NCBI GenBank assembly: GCA_017962375.1
Contig: JAGCVJ010000014.1
Location: 106,790 to 170,789, forward strand
DNA from: Bacteroidales bacterium
Lineage (GTDB): Bacteria; Bacteroidota; Bacteroidia; Bacteroidales; UBA932
DNA: 64,000 bases
Direction: 5' to 3'
The stretch's first letter is position 1. Every line of letters starts with the position of its first letter. The position numbers and the translations under genes were made by a program. Below are positions 1 through 8,369 of the stretch, piece after piece. The notes beneath the pieces were generated by a model, which was not told where the DNA came from, made no database searches, and saw only the letters and a list, made by a program, of their open reading frames with translations.

Positions 1-858
1 TTGACTAAGATTTAGACCATGAATCTTTAACCATAAAAACTCTCGTAAAGCATCATTGTTTATACCTATCACTACTATTTCAGATAAAGCAAACCCAAGA
101 CAATTCCAACATATACCATCGGAGTCTAATTCTTGACCACAGTCCGAACAATAAGTAACCTCACCTGATTTTGTTCCGATGGCATAACTATTGCCAAAGC
201 TTGAATCTATGTTCTCCCGTTCTAACAAATAACAACGCCTAATTTGACCCGATATGATATATTCACAACGTAGAAGATTCCCACTCTTATCAGAATACAT
301 TATGACACCACTGTAAGAAGGCTTTGTTAAATAATCATAATCAGGATTCTGAACTGAATATGATTTTGTCGGAATCATTGTTACAACATACTCGGAAAGA
401 ATGGGTTCCTCTCCTATTCTGCAAACTCGCATAAAATAACACTTGATGTTTGCAAGAGAGTCTTCATACTTTGTGTGATCAGCCACTAACGCTCCATAAA
501 GACCTGCTTCGTTCGACTTGAATGGGAATTCTTCATAAATCCAACCATCGTCATAACGGACTTGACGAAAGCCTTCAATTGTTATTAAGGAATCTATACA
601 GACAGACCACATTGTATCTGATTGTATCTCCAACGATTTGGTTGTTATAGCGAAGACATTTTGATTATATCTGAAAAGATTTATGGGAATTATCCCCTTG
701 CCCATCAAAGACAATTGATCAGAGTTTCGATAAAAAAATAACTTATCCTCTTTAACACAGGAGAACAATGAAATAAAAAAAATAAAGAAGAATACTCCGA
801 GAAACTTAGGCCCCATAAATCCAATACGAGGTCCGTTTTTCTTTGACTTGCTCTTCAT
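1..858 (-). CDS. Exported zinc-ribbon lipoprotein, paralogue of the next gene (3' end outside window)
   Basis: This frame is open from an ATG at 858 to the window edge (286 codons, no stop), so the C-terminus is missing. A basic N-terminus is followed by a very hydrophobic stretch ending in LFSC at about residue 34, which reads as a lipoprotein signal. A CSDC...CWNC pair near residues 237-253 looks like a small zinc ribbon. The last 190 residues align well by eye with the end of the neighbouring 907-2232 protein, with shared blocks such as GLYGAL, IKCF/IKCY, EYVV, PTK and SGVI. The neighbour stops about 32 residues after its ribbon and this one already has 33, so little is likely missing. I do not recognise the family and infer no function beyond an exported, probably metal-binding protein. 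Confidence 0.7.
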   Translation of the reverse strand, partial: MKSKSKKNGPRIGFMGPKFLGVFFFIFFISLFSCVKEDKLFFYRNSDQLSLMGKGIIPINLFRYNQNVFAITTKSLEIQSDTMWSVCIDSLITIEGFRQVRYDDGWIYEEFPFKSNEAGLYGALVADHTKYEDSLANIKCYFMRVCRIGEEPILSEYVVTMIPTKSYSVQNPDYDYLTKPSYSGVIMYSDKSGNLLRCEYIISGQIRRCYLLERENIDSSFGNSYAIGTKSGEVTYCSDCGQELDSDGICWNCLGFALSEIVVIGINNDALREFLWLKIHGLNLSQ

Positions 859-906
859 ATAATATTACGGTTTTACTTTCAGATTTTGATAGTAGATACG
901 AATATA

Positions 907-2232
907 CTAAAATCCAGCTTGATGAATAACAGTTGCCCACACTTCTTCAACCACAGACTGCTTGCCAGGGCCTGCAATTACCAGAGATTTGAGAAAAGAA
1001 GCTTCACAGTCAGAGCAGAAACCATTGGCGGAAACAGGTTGGGCTCCACAGACAACACAGCCAAAATAAGATTTACTTGTTGCTTGAGGCAGCTCGGAAG
1101 GAGTTTCTTTATCCCGATCCAGCAATCCAGAGCCTAATATCAAACCATTTATCACAGTTTCAACTTTTTGCAGTTTGCCCTCTTTTGAGGAATACAGTAT
1201 AACGCCGCTGAAACCCGGCTTGTCCAGAAAATCAAAATCGGGATGACGGTCTGCATAGGCCTTTGTGGGAACAAGGGAAACAACATACTCGGACTTCTGG
1301 CGAGTTTTCTGTCTGGAAACTTCCAGATAGAAGCACTTGATGCTTACCAGCGAATCCAGATAGTTACGATGGTCTATCAATAATGCTCCATATAGCCCAG
1401 CCTTGTTGGACTTGAAGGAATACTGGTTGTAAGCCCATCCGCTTTTCTCAAAAAAGACATGTTTGCATTGGCTATAATCAACGAGAGAATCCAGACAAAG
1501 CGAAAAAACTTCAGGCTCCGGACTGGAAGGTTTGTCTTGCAATAACCGGTTATACTTTGCCAGATCCACAGGAAGATTCCCAGCTATGCTGAAATCCGGA
1601 TCCAGGCGATGCTCTTCTTTGGCGAAAGGCTCAAGAAAGATTCCTCTGCTGTTGAATCTGGATAAATCACTGACCTTGTCAAGAACAACATTCGTGGGCA
1701 CGGAAAAGGGGTTACGCCATTGTTTCAACTCCTCCTCAGAAAGATCTTCTGTATAATAATCCGGCAAATTCAGAAGCCAGAACAACCGCTCATCGCCCTC
1801 AACTGTTGAAATGACGTCAAGTCTGAGATAACCTTTATCGTGCCGCTTCGTATAATCATAGAAACGTGCCTCGATGAAGCTTCGTACAGTTGTTGCCAAA
1901 CCCCCTATTATTGCCACCGAATCCAGGCGAGAAAGATTATCGCTGAGAAGTATGTCTCCTTTCTTGTACAGATATGAGCCCACTACATTGTGCACCCCGG
2001 ACTTGTAATAAGTGTTATACGGATTATTGCTGAACGGTTTGATCTTTACAATGAAAAGCTCATCCTCTTCCGGATTCTCATAGGTCCAGTAACCCTGGAA
2101 GAATTCTTCCTGACTGTTGCGTGGTATTTTTATATGTGGTCTTGTAATACTTTGGGCAGAAATATATTCAGAAAAAAGACCTTGAAGCAAAACAAGTATG
2201 AATAATATCGCCGTTCTGGATGTGCCAATCAT
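907..2232 (-). CDS. Exported protein of unknown function with C-terminal zinc ribbon
   Basis: A 441-residue protein with an N-terminal signal peptide that appears to end after residue 27 (ISAQ). The C-terminal half matches the adjacent gene at 1-858, and the N-terminal 200 residues are extra. CVVC (about 392-395) and CSDC (about 406-409) form a CxxC-x10-CxxC ribbon, an unusual thing to find on an exported protein of a Gram-negative bacterium. The gene lies 48 bp upstream of its paralogue in the same direction, so the two probably arose by tandem duplication and may be co-transcribed. It is divergent from tgt with only 37 bp between the starts. The family is not recognised. Confidence 0.8.
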   Translation of the reverse strand: MIGTSRTAILFILVLLQGLFSEYISAQSITRPHIKIPRNSQEEFFQGYWTYENPEEDELFIVKIKPFSNNPYNTYYKSGVHNVVGSYLYKKGDILLSDNLSRLDSVAIIGGLATTVRSFIEARFYDYTKRHDKGYLRLDVISTVEGDERLFWLLNLPDYYTEDLSEEELKQWRNPFSVPTNVVLDKVSDLSRFNSRGIFLEPFAKEEHRLDPDFSIAGNLPVDLAKYNRLLQDKPSSPEPEVFSLCLDSLVDYSQCKHVFFEKSGWAYNQYSFKSNKAGLYGALLIDHRNYLDSLVSIKCFYLEVSRQKTRQKSEYVVSLVPTKAYADRHPDFDFLDKPGFSGVILYSSKEGKLQKVETVINGLILGSGLLDRDKETPSELPQATSKSYFGCVVCGAQPVSANGFCSDCEASFLKSLVIAGPGKQSVVEEVWATVIHQAGF

Positions 2233-2255
2233 ATTTACAAATATACAATTTTTCG

Positions 2256-2263
2256 TACTTTTG
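2256..2263 (+). promoter_or_regulatory. -7 promoter element of tgt
   Basis: TACTTTTG is an exact match to the Bacteroidota -7 consensus TAnnTTTG. Only 6 nt separate it from the ATG at 2270, so the transcript would be leaderless or nearly so. It also rules out the in-frame upstream start at 2198. Confidence 0.7.
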
Positions 2264-2269
2264 CCGTGT

Positions 2270-3403
2270 ATGTTTTTTGAACTGACCCATAATAATCCCG
2301 ACAGCTATGCAAGGTCCGGAGTCCTCCACACAGACCACGGAGACATTCCAACCCCTATCTTCATGCCTGTGGGCACTGTGGGAAGCGTCAAGGGAGTTTA
2401 TCATAGAGACCTCAAGGAAGACATAAAGGCAAAGATTATCCTGGGCAACACTTATCATCTGCTGCTAAGGCCCGGCATGGAGCCGATCAACAAGGCCGGA
2501 GGGCTTCACAAGTTTGTCAGCTGGGACAGGCCTATCCTCACCGACAGCGGCGGATTCCAGGTGTTCTCACTTGCTTCAAGAAGAAAGATCACTGAAGAAG
2601 GATGCACCTTCCAGTCTCACATAGACGGATCAAGGCACATATTCACTCCGGAGAACAACGTGGATGTGCAGAGGATGATCGGGGCGGATATAATTATGGC
2701 TCTGGACGAGTGCACTCCGGGAACGGCGGACTACGCCTATTCCAAGAAGTCTATGGACAGGACGCACCGCTGGCTGCACAGGTGCATTGCAAGGTTCAAG
2801 GAAACCGAGCCGCTGTATGGCTACCGCCAGTTTTTCTTTCCGATAGTCCAGGGCTGCGTTTATCCCGACCTTAGAAGAGAGGCCGCCAGAATAGTCGCTG
2901 AGACAGATATGGATGGCTGCGCCATTGGAGGACTGAGCGTGGGAGAGCCAACGGAGAAAATGTACGAGATGCTGGACGTGCTCAAGGAAGAGCTGCCTAA
3001 GGACAAGCCGAGATACCTTATGGGAGTGGGAACCCCCGCCAACATACTCGAGGGCATAGATCGCGGAGTGGATATGTTCGACTGCGTGATGCCTACAAGG
3101 AACGGAAGAAACGGAATGCTCTTCACCTGGGAAGGCACAATCAACATAAAGAACAAGAAATGGGCGGAAGATTTCTCCCCGATAGACCCTCAAGGCACGT
3201 CATTTGTTGACCATACCTACAGCAAGGCATACCTGAGGCACATGTTCGTGGCGGGAGAAATGCTGGGAGCCGAGATTGCAAGCTACCACAACCTGGCCTT
3301 CTACCTGGATCTGGTGACAAAGGCAAGAGAGCATATTATAGCCGGAGACTTCAAGAAATGGAAAGAAGAGGCCGTGGAGAAAGTGAGCCGCAGAATTAGT
3401 TAG
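2270..3403 (+). CDS. tgt: Queuine/preQ1 tRNA-guanine transglycosylase
   Basis: A 377-residue enzyme that exchanges the wobble guanine of GUN-anticodon tRNAs for preQ1 in queuosine synthesis. The active-site blocks are clear: LTDSGGFQVFSL holds the general acid/base Asp and MFDCVMPTRNGRNG holds the nucleophilic Asp. The usual zinc site (CxCxxC, then a distant His) is altered: the block after the conserved DP reads GTSFVDH, so all three cysteines are missing, while the HNL histidine remains. The start at 2270 is chosen because the -7 element lies just upstream and homologues begin near FELTH. The permease gene follows after 2 nt, and queG, a later enzyme of the same pathway, lies 2.2 kb downstream. 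Confidence 0.95.
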   Translation: MFFELTHNNPDSYARSGVLHTDHGDIPTPIFMPVGTVGSVKGVYHRDLKEDIKAKIILGNTYHLLLRPGMEPINKAGGLHKFVSWDRPILTDSGGFQVFSLASRRKITEEGCTFQSHIDGSRHIFTPENNVDVQRMIGADIIMALDECTPGTADYAYSKKSMDRTHRWLHRCIARFKETEPLYGYRQFFFPIVQGCVYPDLRREAARIVAETDMDGCAIGGLSVGEPTEKMYEMLDVLKEELPKDKPRYLMGVGTPANILEGIDRGVDMFDCVMPTRNGRNGMLFTWEGTINIKNKKWAEDFSPIDPQGTSFVDHTYSKAYLRHMFVAGEMLGAEIASYHNLAFYLDLVTKAREHIIAGDFKKWKEEAVEKVSRRIS

Positions 3404-3405
3404 AG

Positions 3406-4539
3406 ATGTTCAAGCTGAGCTTAGAGAAAATAAAGCAGGAGATTCGTGATTTCAAGCCGCAGATCACCACTATGGACAAGTACATCATTAAAAAGTTCAT
3501 AGGAACTTACGTGGTGGCCTTGCTGCTGATTATCGGTATCGTGATAATCTTCGACCTCAGCGAAAAAGTGGACAAATTCGTCACCAACCAGGCTCCGCTA
3601 AAGCTCATCATCTTCCAGTACTACGCCAACTTCATCCCGTACTTCATAAACATGTTCAGCCCGATGTTCGTGTTCCTGACCGTTATCTTCTTCACTTCCA
3701 AGATGGCGGCCAACACGGAGATCATCGCCATACTGGCCGGAGGTATCAGCTTCAAGAGGCTGATGTGGCCGTACTTTATTTCCGCCACGGCCATTGTCAT
3801 TTTCTCACTGATCCTCAACCTTTACGTCATCCCTCCCTGCAACAAGGGAAGGCTTGCCTTCGAGCAGAAATACGTGAGAAAAAAGTACACCGAGTTCTCA
3901 AGAAACGTCCATTACCAGATAAATCCCGGAACATTCCTCTACGTTCAGAGCTTTGCCCCGAGCAACAACACCGCCTACGGATTCGCCCTGGAAAGCATAG
4001 AGGGCCACGACATTGTTTCCAAGCTCAGCTCCACCGAGGCCCAGTGGGACTCCACGGCCCAGTGCTGGAAGCTCAGAGACTACATTCTCCGCACATTTGA
4101 AGACGGGGCTGAATCTGTAAAGACAGGACGCAGCCTGGACACTGCCATAGCGGTAACGGTAGAAGACTTCTACCGAAGGCGAAATACCGTCCAGACCCTT
4201 CCGGACGGACAGCTAAGGCGCCTTATCAGAGACCAGAAAGTGCGTGGAGACAAAGACGTGATGTTCTCTCTGATTGAGCAGAACGAAAGATGGGCCATGC
4301 CTTTTGCCGCGTTCATCCTCACCCTGATCGGAGTATCTCTTTCTTCAGTCAAGCGAAGAGGAGGAATCGGCCTCAACATAGGTATCGGAATAGCCCTGAG
4401 CTTCTCCTACATCCTGTTCATGAGGTTTGCCCAGATGTTTGTCTATTCCAACACCCTTCCACCGTTCATTGCCTTGTGGCTGCCGAACGTGCTCTACCTG
4501 ATTATCGCGATTTACCTCTACAGGATTGCCCCGAAATAA
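3406..4539 (+). CDS. LptF/LptG-family lipopolysaccharide export permease
   Basis: A 377-residue YjgP/YjgQ-type inner-membrane protein. The family layout is visible: hydrophobic helices in the first 130 residues, a periplasmic beta-jellyroll middle (about 150-270), then three helices at the C-terminus. Such proteins pair with LptB to lift lipopolysaccharide out of the inner membrane. Only one copy is here, so its partner and the ATPase must lie elsewhere. Most family members start close to the DKYIIKKF block, so an ATG at 3472 is a plausible alternative that would remove 22 residues. Two nt separate it from tgt, so the two genes are almost certainly co-transcribed. Confidence 0.9.
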   Translation: MFKLSLEKIKQEIRDFKPQITTMDKYIIKKFIGTYVVALLLIIGIVIIFDLSEKVDKFVTNQAPLKLIIFQYYANFIPYFINMFSPMFVFLTVIFFTSKMAANTEIIAILAGGISFKRLMWPYFISATAIVIFSLILNLYVIPPCNKGRLAFEQKYVRKKYTEFSRNVHYQINPGTFLYVQSFAPSNNTAYGFALESIEGHDIVSKLSSTEAQWDSTAQCWKLRDYILRTFEDGAESVKTGRSLDTAIAVTVEDFYRRRNTVQTLPDGQLRRLIRDQKVRGDKDVMFSLIEQNERWAMPFAAFILTLIGVSLSSVKRRGGIGLNIGIGIALSFSYILFMRFAQMFVYSNTLPPFIALWLPNVLYLIIAIYLYRIAPK

Positions 4540-4548
4540 GGACAAAAA

Positions 4549-4575
4549 AAAGAGGAGTTTAATACTCTCCTCTTT
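4549..4575. terminator. Bidirectional terminator between the permease and tdh
   Basis: A perfect 9-bp inverted repeat (AAAGAGGAG / CTCCTCTTT) with a 9-nt loop and A/T tails on both sides serves two convergent genes. It overlaps the last codons of tdh, so part of that protein's tail is dictated by the stem. Confidence 0.8.
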
Positions 4576-5521
4576 CTACTTTTGCCTTGCAGACTTTAAG
4601 CATGTCGTCTATCATTTCCTGAAGCCCCCATTTCGGATTCCAGCCCCATTCTTCTCTTGCGCAGCTGTCATCCATAACGTCCGGCCAGCTTGCAGCGATT
4701 GCAGCTTTCACAGGATCTATCTGGTAGTCCCAGGTGAAAGTAGGGATTCTCTTCTTTATCTCGATGAAGAGCTCTTCAGGAGTGAAGCTCATAGAAGCGA
4801 TGTTGAAGGAATTTCTGTGGACAAGCTTTGATGGATCGGCCTCCATCAGCTGGGTAGTAGCCTCAAGAGCGTCAGGCATATAGAGCATATCCATATAGGC
4901 GTCCTTAGGAACGGTGCAGGTGTATCTGCCGTTCTTTGCCACCTCGTAGAAAACCTCCACGGCATAGTCTGTGGTGCCGCCTCCAGGAAGGCAGCCGTTG
5001 GAGATGATGCCAGGGAAGCGCACGCTGCGGGTATCCACGCCGAATCTCTTGAAATAATAGTCGCTGAGAAGCTCGCCGCTGACTTTGCAGACTCCGTAAA
5101 TGGTGTCAGGCCTCATAATGGTGTCCTGAGGAGTCTTGTAATGAGGAGTGCTGTTGCCGAAAGCGCCTATGGATGAAGGAGTGAAAAGGGCGCACTTGAA
5201 TTCTCTTGCCAGGTTGAGGGAATTGAGCAAAGCTCCCATGTTGATCTTCCAGGCCAGGTCCGGATTGCCCTCTCCCTTGGCCGACAGAAGGGCCACCAGG
5301 TTGTAGATACCGTCTATGCCATATTTCTTGATGGCATTCCCGTATCCTTCAAAGTCCAGGGCGTCCAGCTGAATGGCCTCGCAGGTTTCGGAGAGCCTCT
5401 TCACAACCTCAGGCCTCACCTCGCCGGCTATCACGTTTTCTGCTCCGTATGTTTTCTGCAGGTGCGGAACCAGTTCAGTTCCAATCTGGCCGCCGGCACC
5501 CACTACTAATATCTTTTTCAT
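4559..5521 (-). CDS. tdh: SDR-type L-threonine 3-dehydrogenase
   Basis: A 320-residue extended short-chain dehydrogenase. The dinucleotide-binding GAGGQIG motif is at residues 8-14, and the YGVCK tetrad (Tyr-x3-Lys) follows TPSSIGAFG. The overall length and sequence match the epimerase-like L-threonine dehydrogenases of Bacteroidota and other bacteria, which oxidise threonine to 2-amino-3-ketobutyrate with NAD+. The partner ligase (kbl) is not in the window. A generic NAD-dependent epimerase is the alternative reading, but the C-terminal half fits the threonine enzyme better. The gene is convergent with the permease and shares its terminator. Confidence 0.82.
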   Translation of the reverse strand: MKKILVVGAGGQIGTELVPHLQKTYGAENVIAGEVRPEVVKRLSETCEAIQLDALDFEGYGNAIKKYGIDGIYNLVALLSAKGEGNPDLAWKINMGALLNSLNLAREFKCALFTPSSIGAFGNSTPHYKTPQDTIMRPDTIYGVCKVSGELLSDYYFKRFGVDTRSVRFPGIISNGCLPGGGTTDYAVEVFYEVAKNGRYTCTVPKDAYMDMLYMPDALEATTQLMEADPSKLVHRNSFNIASMSFTPEELFIEIKKRIPTFTWDYQIDPVKAAIAASWPDVMDDSCAREEWGWNPKWGLQEMIDDMLKVCKAKVERGEY

Positions 5522-5631
5522 ATATCTTTCCTAATTTCTCTAAAAACCTTAAAGCAATTTTAAATTTTACAGAACAAAATTAATAAATTTCTTTGTCCTT
5601 GTCTTAATAATTATAGAGAATATTTATTTCG

Positions 5632-5639
5632 TAAATTTG
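5632..5639 (+). promoter_or_regulatory. -7 promoter element of queG
   Basis: TAAATTTG matches TAnnTTTG and ends 5 nt before the GTG start at 5645, so the queG transcript is probably leaderless. The 120 bp upstream is AT-rich and holds nothing else I can name. Confidence 0.65.
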
Positions 5640-5644
5640 TTGCA

Positions 5645-6598
5645 GTGAACAGCGCGGAAAGAAACATAAGCAAGGAAGACCTTTGGAAAGGCATTCTGAA
5701 AATGTCTGAAGAGTTAGGCTTTGCCGATTGCGGATGTGCCGCGGTTGTTCCGCTGGACGGAAGCCGTGAAGCCAAGAGATATCTTGAGGCCGAGGAAAGC
5801 GGGCATTTCGGCAAGATGGAGTATCTGAAGCGGAATGTGGACAAGAGGATGGATCCCGCCCTGCTTCTTGAAGGAGCCAAAAGCGTGATCGTGCTTCTTG
5901 CGCCTTTTTCCAGCGGCGGATGCAGTTTGTCTTCAGACGGTCTCAAGATTTCCGAATACGCGCTGGGGCAGGATTACCACATTGCAATAAAGGAGAGGCT
6001 CTACAAGATTGTCGCTTTCATAGAGGAAGCAACGGGAGAAAGGAAAAGCTGCAGAGTGTTCACCGATTCCGCTCCTGTGCTTGAAAGGGCCTGGGCCGTG
6101 AGAGCCGGAGTGGGGTTCATAGGAAAGAACAACTTCCTGATAAGCCCCAAAGCCGGCATCAAGAACTTCATCGGAGTGATTTTAACCAGATCCGAGCTGC
6201 CTTACACGGATAAAACGGTTCCTAACGGATGCGGACAATGCTCCAGATGCCTGGCTGCCTGCTCCCGGAAAGCCTTATATGAGCCCTTCAAGGTTAATGC
6301 ATCCAAGTGCCTGTCGTACAAGACCATCGAAGAACCTCTCGAGGGGGCGGACAAAGGGCGGACAAAGGACTTTTCCGAGAAATGGATCTTTGGATGCGAC
6401 GACTGCATGAACGCATGCCCCTGGAACAGGTTCAACAAGGAAGGATGGAAGGAATTCTCTTCAAAAAAGGCACTCTTAAAAGGCCTGACAAGAGAAAAAT
6501 GGGAAAAAATGACAGAAGGAGACTTCAAGGAAATGTTTACCGGCTCTCCGCTTGAAAGGGCGGGCCTGGACAAGATAAGACAAAACATATCGCGATGA
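5645..6598 (+). CDS. queG: Epoxyqueuosine reductase
   Basis: A 317-residue cobalamin- and iron-sulfur-dependent enzyme that converts epoxyqueuosine in tRNA to queuosine, the last step of the pathway that uses tgt (2270). Asp141 in FTDSAPVLERA is the expected catalytic residue. The ferredoxin-like part carries C196, C199, C202 and C206, then C222, and a second set C251, C254 and C258 (CDDCMNACPW), enough for two 4Fe-4S clusters. The start is GTG at 5645, placed by the -7 element just upstream. It overlaps the next gene by 4 nt (ATGA), so the two are translationally coupled. Confidence 0.95.
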   Translation: MNSAERNISKEDLWKGILKMSEELGFADCGCAAVVPLDGSREAKRYLEAEESGHFGKMEYLKRNVDKRMDPALLLEGAKSVIVLLAPFSSGGCSLSSDGLKISEYALGQDYHIAIKERLYKIVAFIEEATGERKSCRVFTDSAPVLERAWAVRAGVGFIGKNNFLISPKAGIKNFIGVILTRSELPYTDKTVPNGCGQCSRCLAACSRKALYEPFKVNASKCLSYKTIEEPLEGADKGRTKDFSEKWIFGCDDCMNACPWNRFNKEGWKEFSSKKALLKGLTREKWEKMTEGDFKEMFTGSPLERAGLDKIRQNISR

Positions 6599-7470
6599 AA
6601 ATACTAACCCCAGTAGAGATTCCGAAGCCGGAAAAGATGATAGACTATTCTTCCATGATCCTGACTCTTGGAAGCTGCTTTGCAGACCAGATGGGAGAAA
6701 GGATGAAGATGTACGGCTTTGACTGCCTGGTGAACCCGTTCGGCACTCTCTACAACATCTGCTCTGTGTTCAACTCGCTGATGAGGCTGGGAGCAGTTTC
6801 CGGACTTCTCAGAAGCCAGGACAATCCTCTGTTCTCCAAAGAAGACGTGTTCCTTCGCCCGGACGGAAAGTTTGTCACCTGGAGCCACCATTCAAGATGC
6901 GGCCTAAGGGAAAGTGACGGCTTTACGGCAGAAGATTTCCTCAAGAAAGCAAACGAGGAGCTGCAAAGGGCCGCAGACTTTTTCTGCAAAGCGGACACGG
7001 TTATTATTACACTGGGAACTTCATACGTTTACAAGCTCAAAGGAACGGAGTTCGTAGTTTCAAACTGCCATAAAATGCCCGCCAAGGATTTTGAAAGAGT
7101 GTTTGTTCCTTCTGAAGACACTAAGGAAATGATCTGCCAGATCAAGGCGATGTTCCCAAATAAGCGTTTCATTTTCACCGTAAGCCCTATCCGCCATCTC
7201 TCAGACGGAGCTCACGGCAACAACCTGTCAAAGAGCGCCCTGCTGCTTGCCGTTGACGGCGCAAAAGCTGAGTATTTCCCTTCATACGAGATAATGCTGG
7301 ATGAGCTGAGAGACTACCGCTGGTACTCTGAAGACATGACTCACCCGTCAGATGCCGCAATAAAGTATATCTTTGAAAAGTTTGCTGACAGTTTCATCGC
7401 TGAGAATTGCAAAGAAAAAATGCAGCAGGAACTCAGAAGCTGGAAAGCTTCACAACACAAGATCAAATAA
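6595..7470 (+). CDS. GSCFA-domain (SGNH-like) protein
   Basis: A 291-residue protein with the family signature LGSCFAD at residues 24-30. This block resembles the GDS nucleophile block of SGNH/GDSL hydrolases, and a DxxH-like DMTHPSDA block near residue 247 could supply the other catalytic residues. The family is common next to queG in Bacteroidota but its substrate is not established. There is no signal peptide, so it is probably cytoplasmic. The start codon overlaps the queG stop and sits inside one of the ATCGCGAT octamers described in the findings. Confidence 0.9.
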   Translation: MKILTPVEIPKPEKMIDYSSMILTLGSCFADQMGERMKMYGFDCLVNPFGTLYNICSVFNSLMRLGAVSGLLRSQDNPLFSKEDVFLRPDGKFVTWSHHSRCGLRESDGFTAEDFLKKANEELQRAADFFCKADTVIITLGTSYVYKLKGTEFVVSNCHKMPAKDFERVFVPSEDTKEMICQIKAMFPNKRFIFTVSPIRHLSDGAHGNNLSKSALLLAVDGAKAEYFPSYEIMLDELRDYRWYSEDMTHPSDAAIKYIFEKFADSFIAENCKEKMQQELRSWKASQHKIK

Positions 7471-7481
7471 AGCCAAACGAT

Positions 7482-8336
7482 ATGAAAAAGATTTTTCTCT
7501 CCATGATTATGCTGCTGGGCATTGGCGTTTCTGCCTTTGCAGGCAAGATCGTTACAGACAGCATCTACTCCAAGACGCTGAACTTCACTCACAAGTACAA
7601 TGTTTACCTGCCGGACGGGTACGACAAGAGTGACCAGAAATATCCGGTGGTGTATCTTCTCCACGGAATGTACGGCGGATATTCCGACTGGGCCAAGATG
7701 GGTAACATGAAACTGGTTGCAGACGAGCTGATCTCAAGCGGCGAGGCCTGCCCTATGGTTATTGTGATGCCTAACGCCGGAGACTGGGACATCTACAAGG
7801 TCCAGAACGGCTATTTCAATATTCCGGGATGGAATTACGAGGATTTTTTCTTCAAGGAGTTTATGCCAGAGGTTGAAAGCAAGTACAGGATTCTCGGCGA
7901 CAAATATCACCGCGCCATTATGGGCCTAAGCATGGGCGGAGGCGGATGCGTTGTCTATTGCCAGAAGCATCCTGAGGATTTCTGCGCCTGCTACGCCATG
8001 AGCGCCTGGCTGGACACCAAGAGCCTGAACGATGAAAAGGCCGACAAGGGAGATATGCTCTATACGCTCAACCGCAGCGTGAGGCAAAATTCCGCGCTCG
8101 ACTTTGTGGAGAATGCAGACGAGGCTACTGTAAAGAAACTCAGAAGCATTAAATGGTTCATAGACTGCGGAGACGAAGACCATCTTCTGGACCAGAACGT
8201 GATTTTCTACCAGAAAATGAGAGCCAAGAAAATCAAGGCCGAGTTCAGGGTTAGGAACAGCGGCCACAACTGGGAATACTGGCACACCGCCCTGAGGCTC
8301 GCCCTGCCGTTTGCATCGCGGAGTTTCGGAAAGTAA
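7482..8336 (+). CDS. Secreted alpha/beta-hydrolase esterase (esterase-D/feruloyl-esterase type), copy 1
   Basis: A 284-residue hydrolase with a signal peptide ending near AFAG (residue 20). The LLHGMYGG oxyanion block and the nucleophile elbow GLSMGG are intact; a GDEDHL block and the terminal GHNWEYW supply the likely Asp and His. Relatives include putative carbohydrate esterases, S-formylglutathione-hydrolase-like enzymes and mycolyltransferase-like folds, so the substrate is open. The ATG at 7482 is chosen because it begins the signal peptide; the frame is open further upstream but overlaps the previous gene. It is probably co-transcribed with queG and the GSCFA gene, and is followed by a close paralogue. 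Confidence 0.9.
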   Translation: MKKIFLSMIMLLGIGVSAFAGKIVTDSIYSKTLNFTHKYNVYLPDGYDKSDQKYPVVYLLHGMYGGYSDWAKMGNMKLVADELISSGEACPMVIVMPNAGDWDIYKVQNGYFNIPGWNYEDFFFKEFMPEVESKYRILGDKYHRAIMGLSMGGGGCVVYCQKHPEDFCACYAMSAWLDTKSLNDEKADKGDMLYTLNRSVRQNSALDFVENADEATVKKLRSIKWFIDCGDEDHLLDQNVIFYQKMRAKKIKAEFRVRNSGHNWEYWHTALRLALPFASRSFGK

Positions 8337-8343
8337 ATTGTGC

Positions 8344-8351
8344 TAAATTTG
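8344..8351 (+). promoter_or_regulatory. -7 promoter element of the second esterase
   Basis: TAAATTTG matches TAnnTTTG, 18 nt before the ATG at 8370. The short leader also contains an ATCGCGAT octamer (8361-8368). It suggests the second esterase can be transcribed on its own. Confidence 0.55.
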
Positions 8352-8369
8352 ACTAAAATTATCGCGATT

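Noticed and set aside
2198-2269. Upstream start for tgt
   Set aside because: The added 24 residues overlap the divergent gene and the tgt promoter, and homologues begin at the later ATG.
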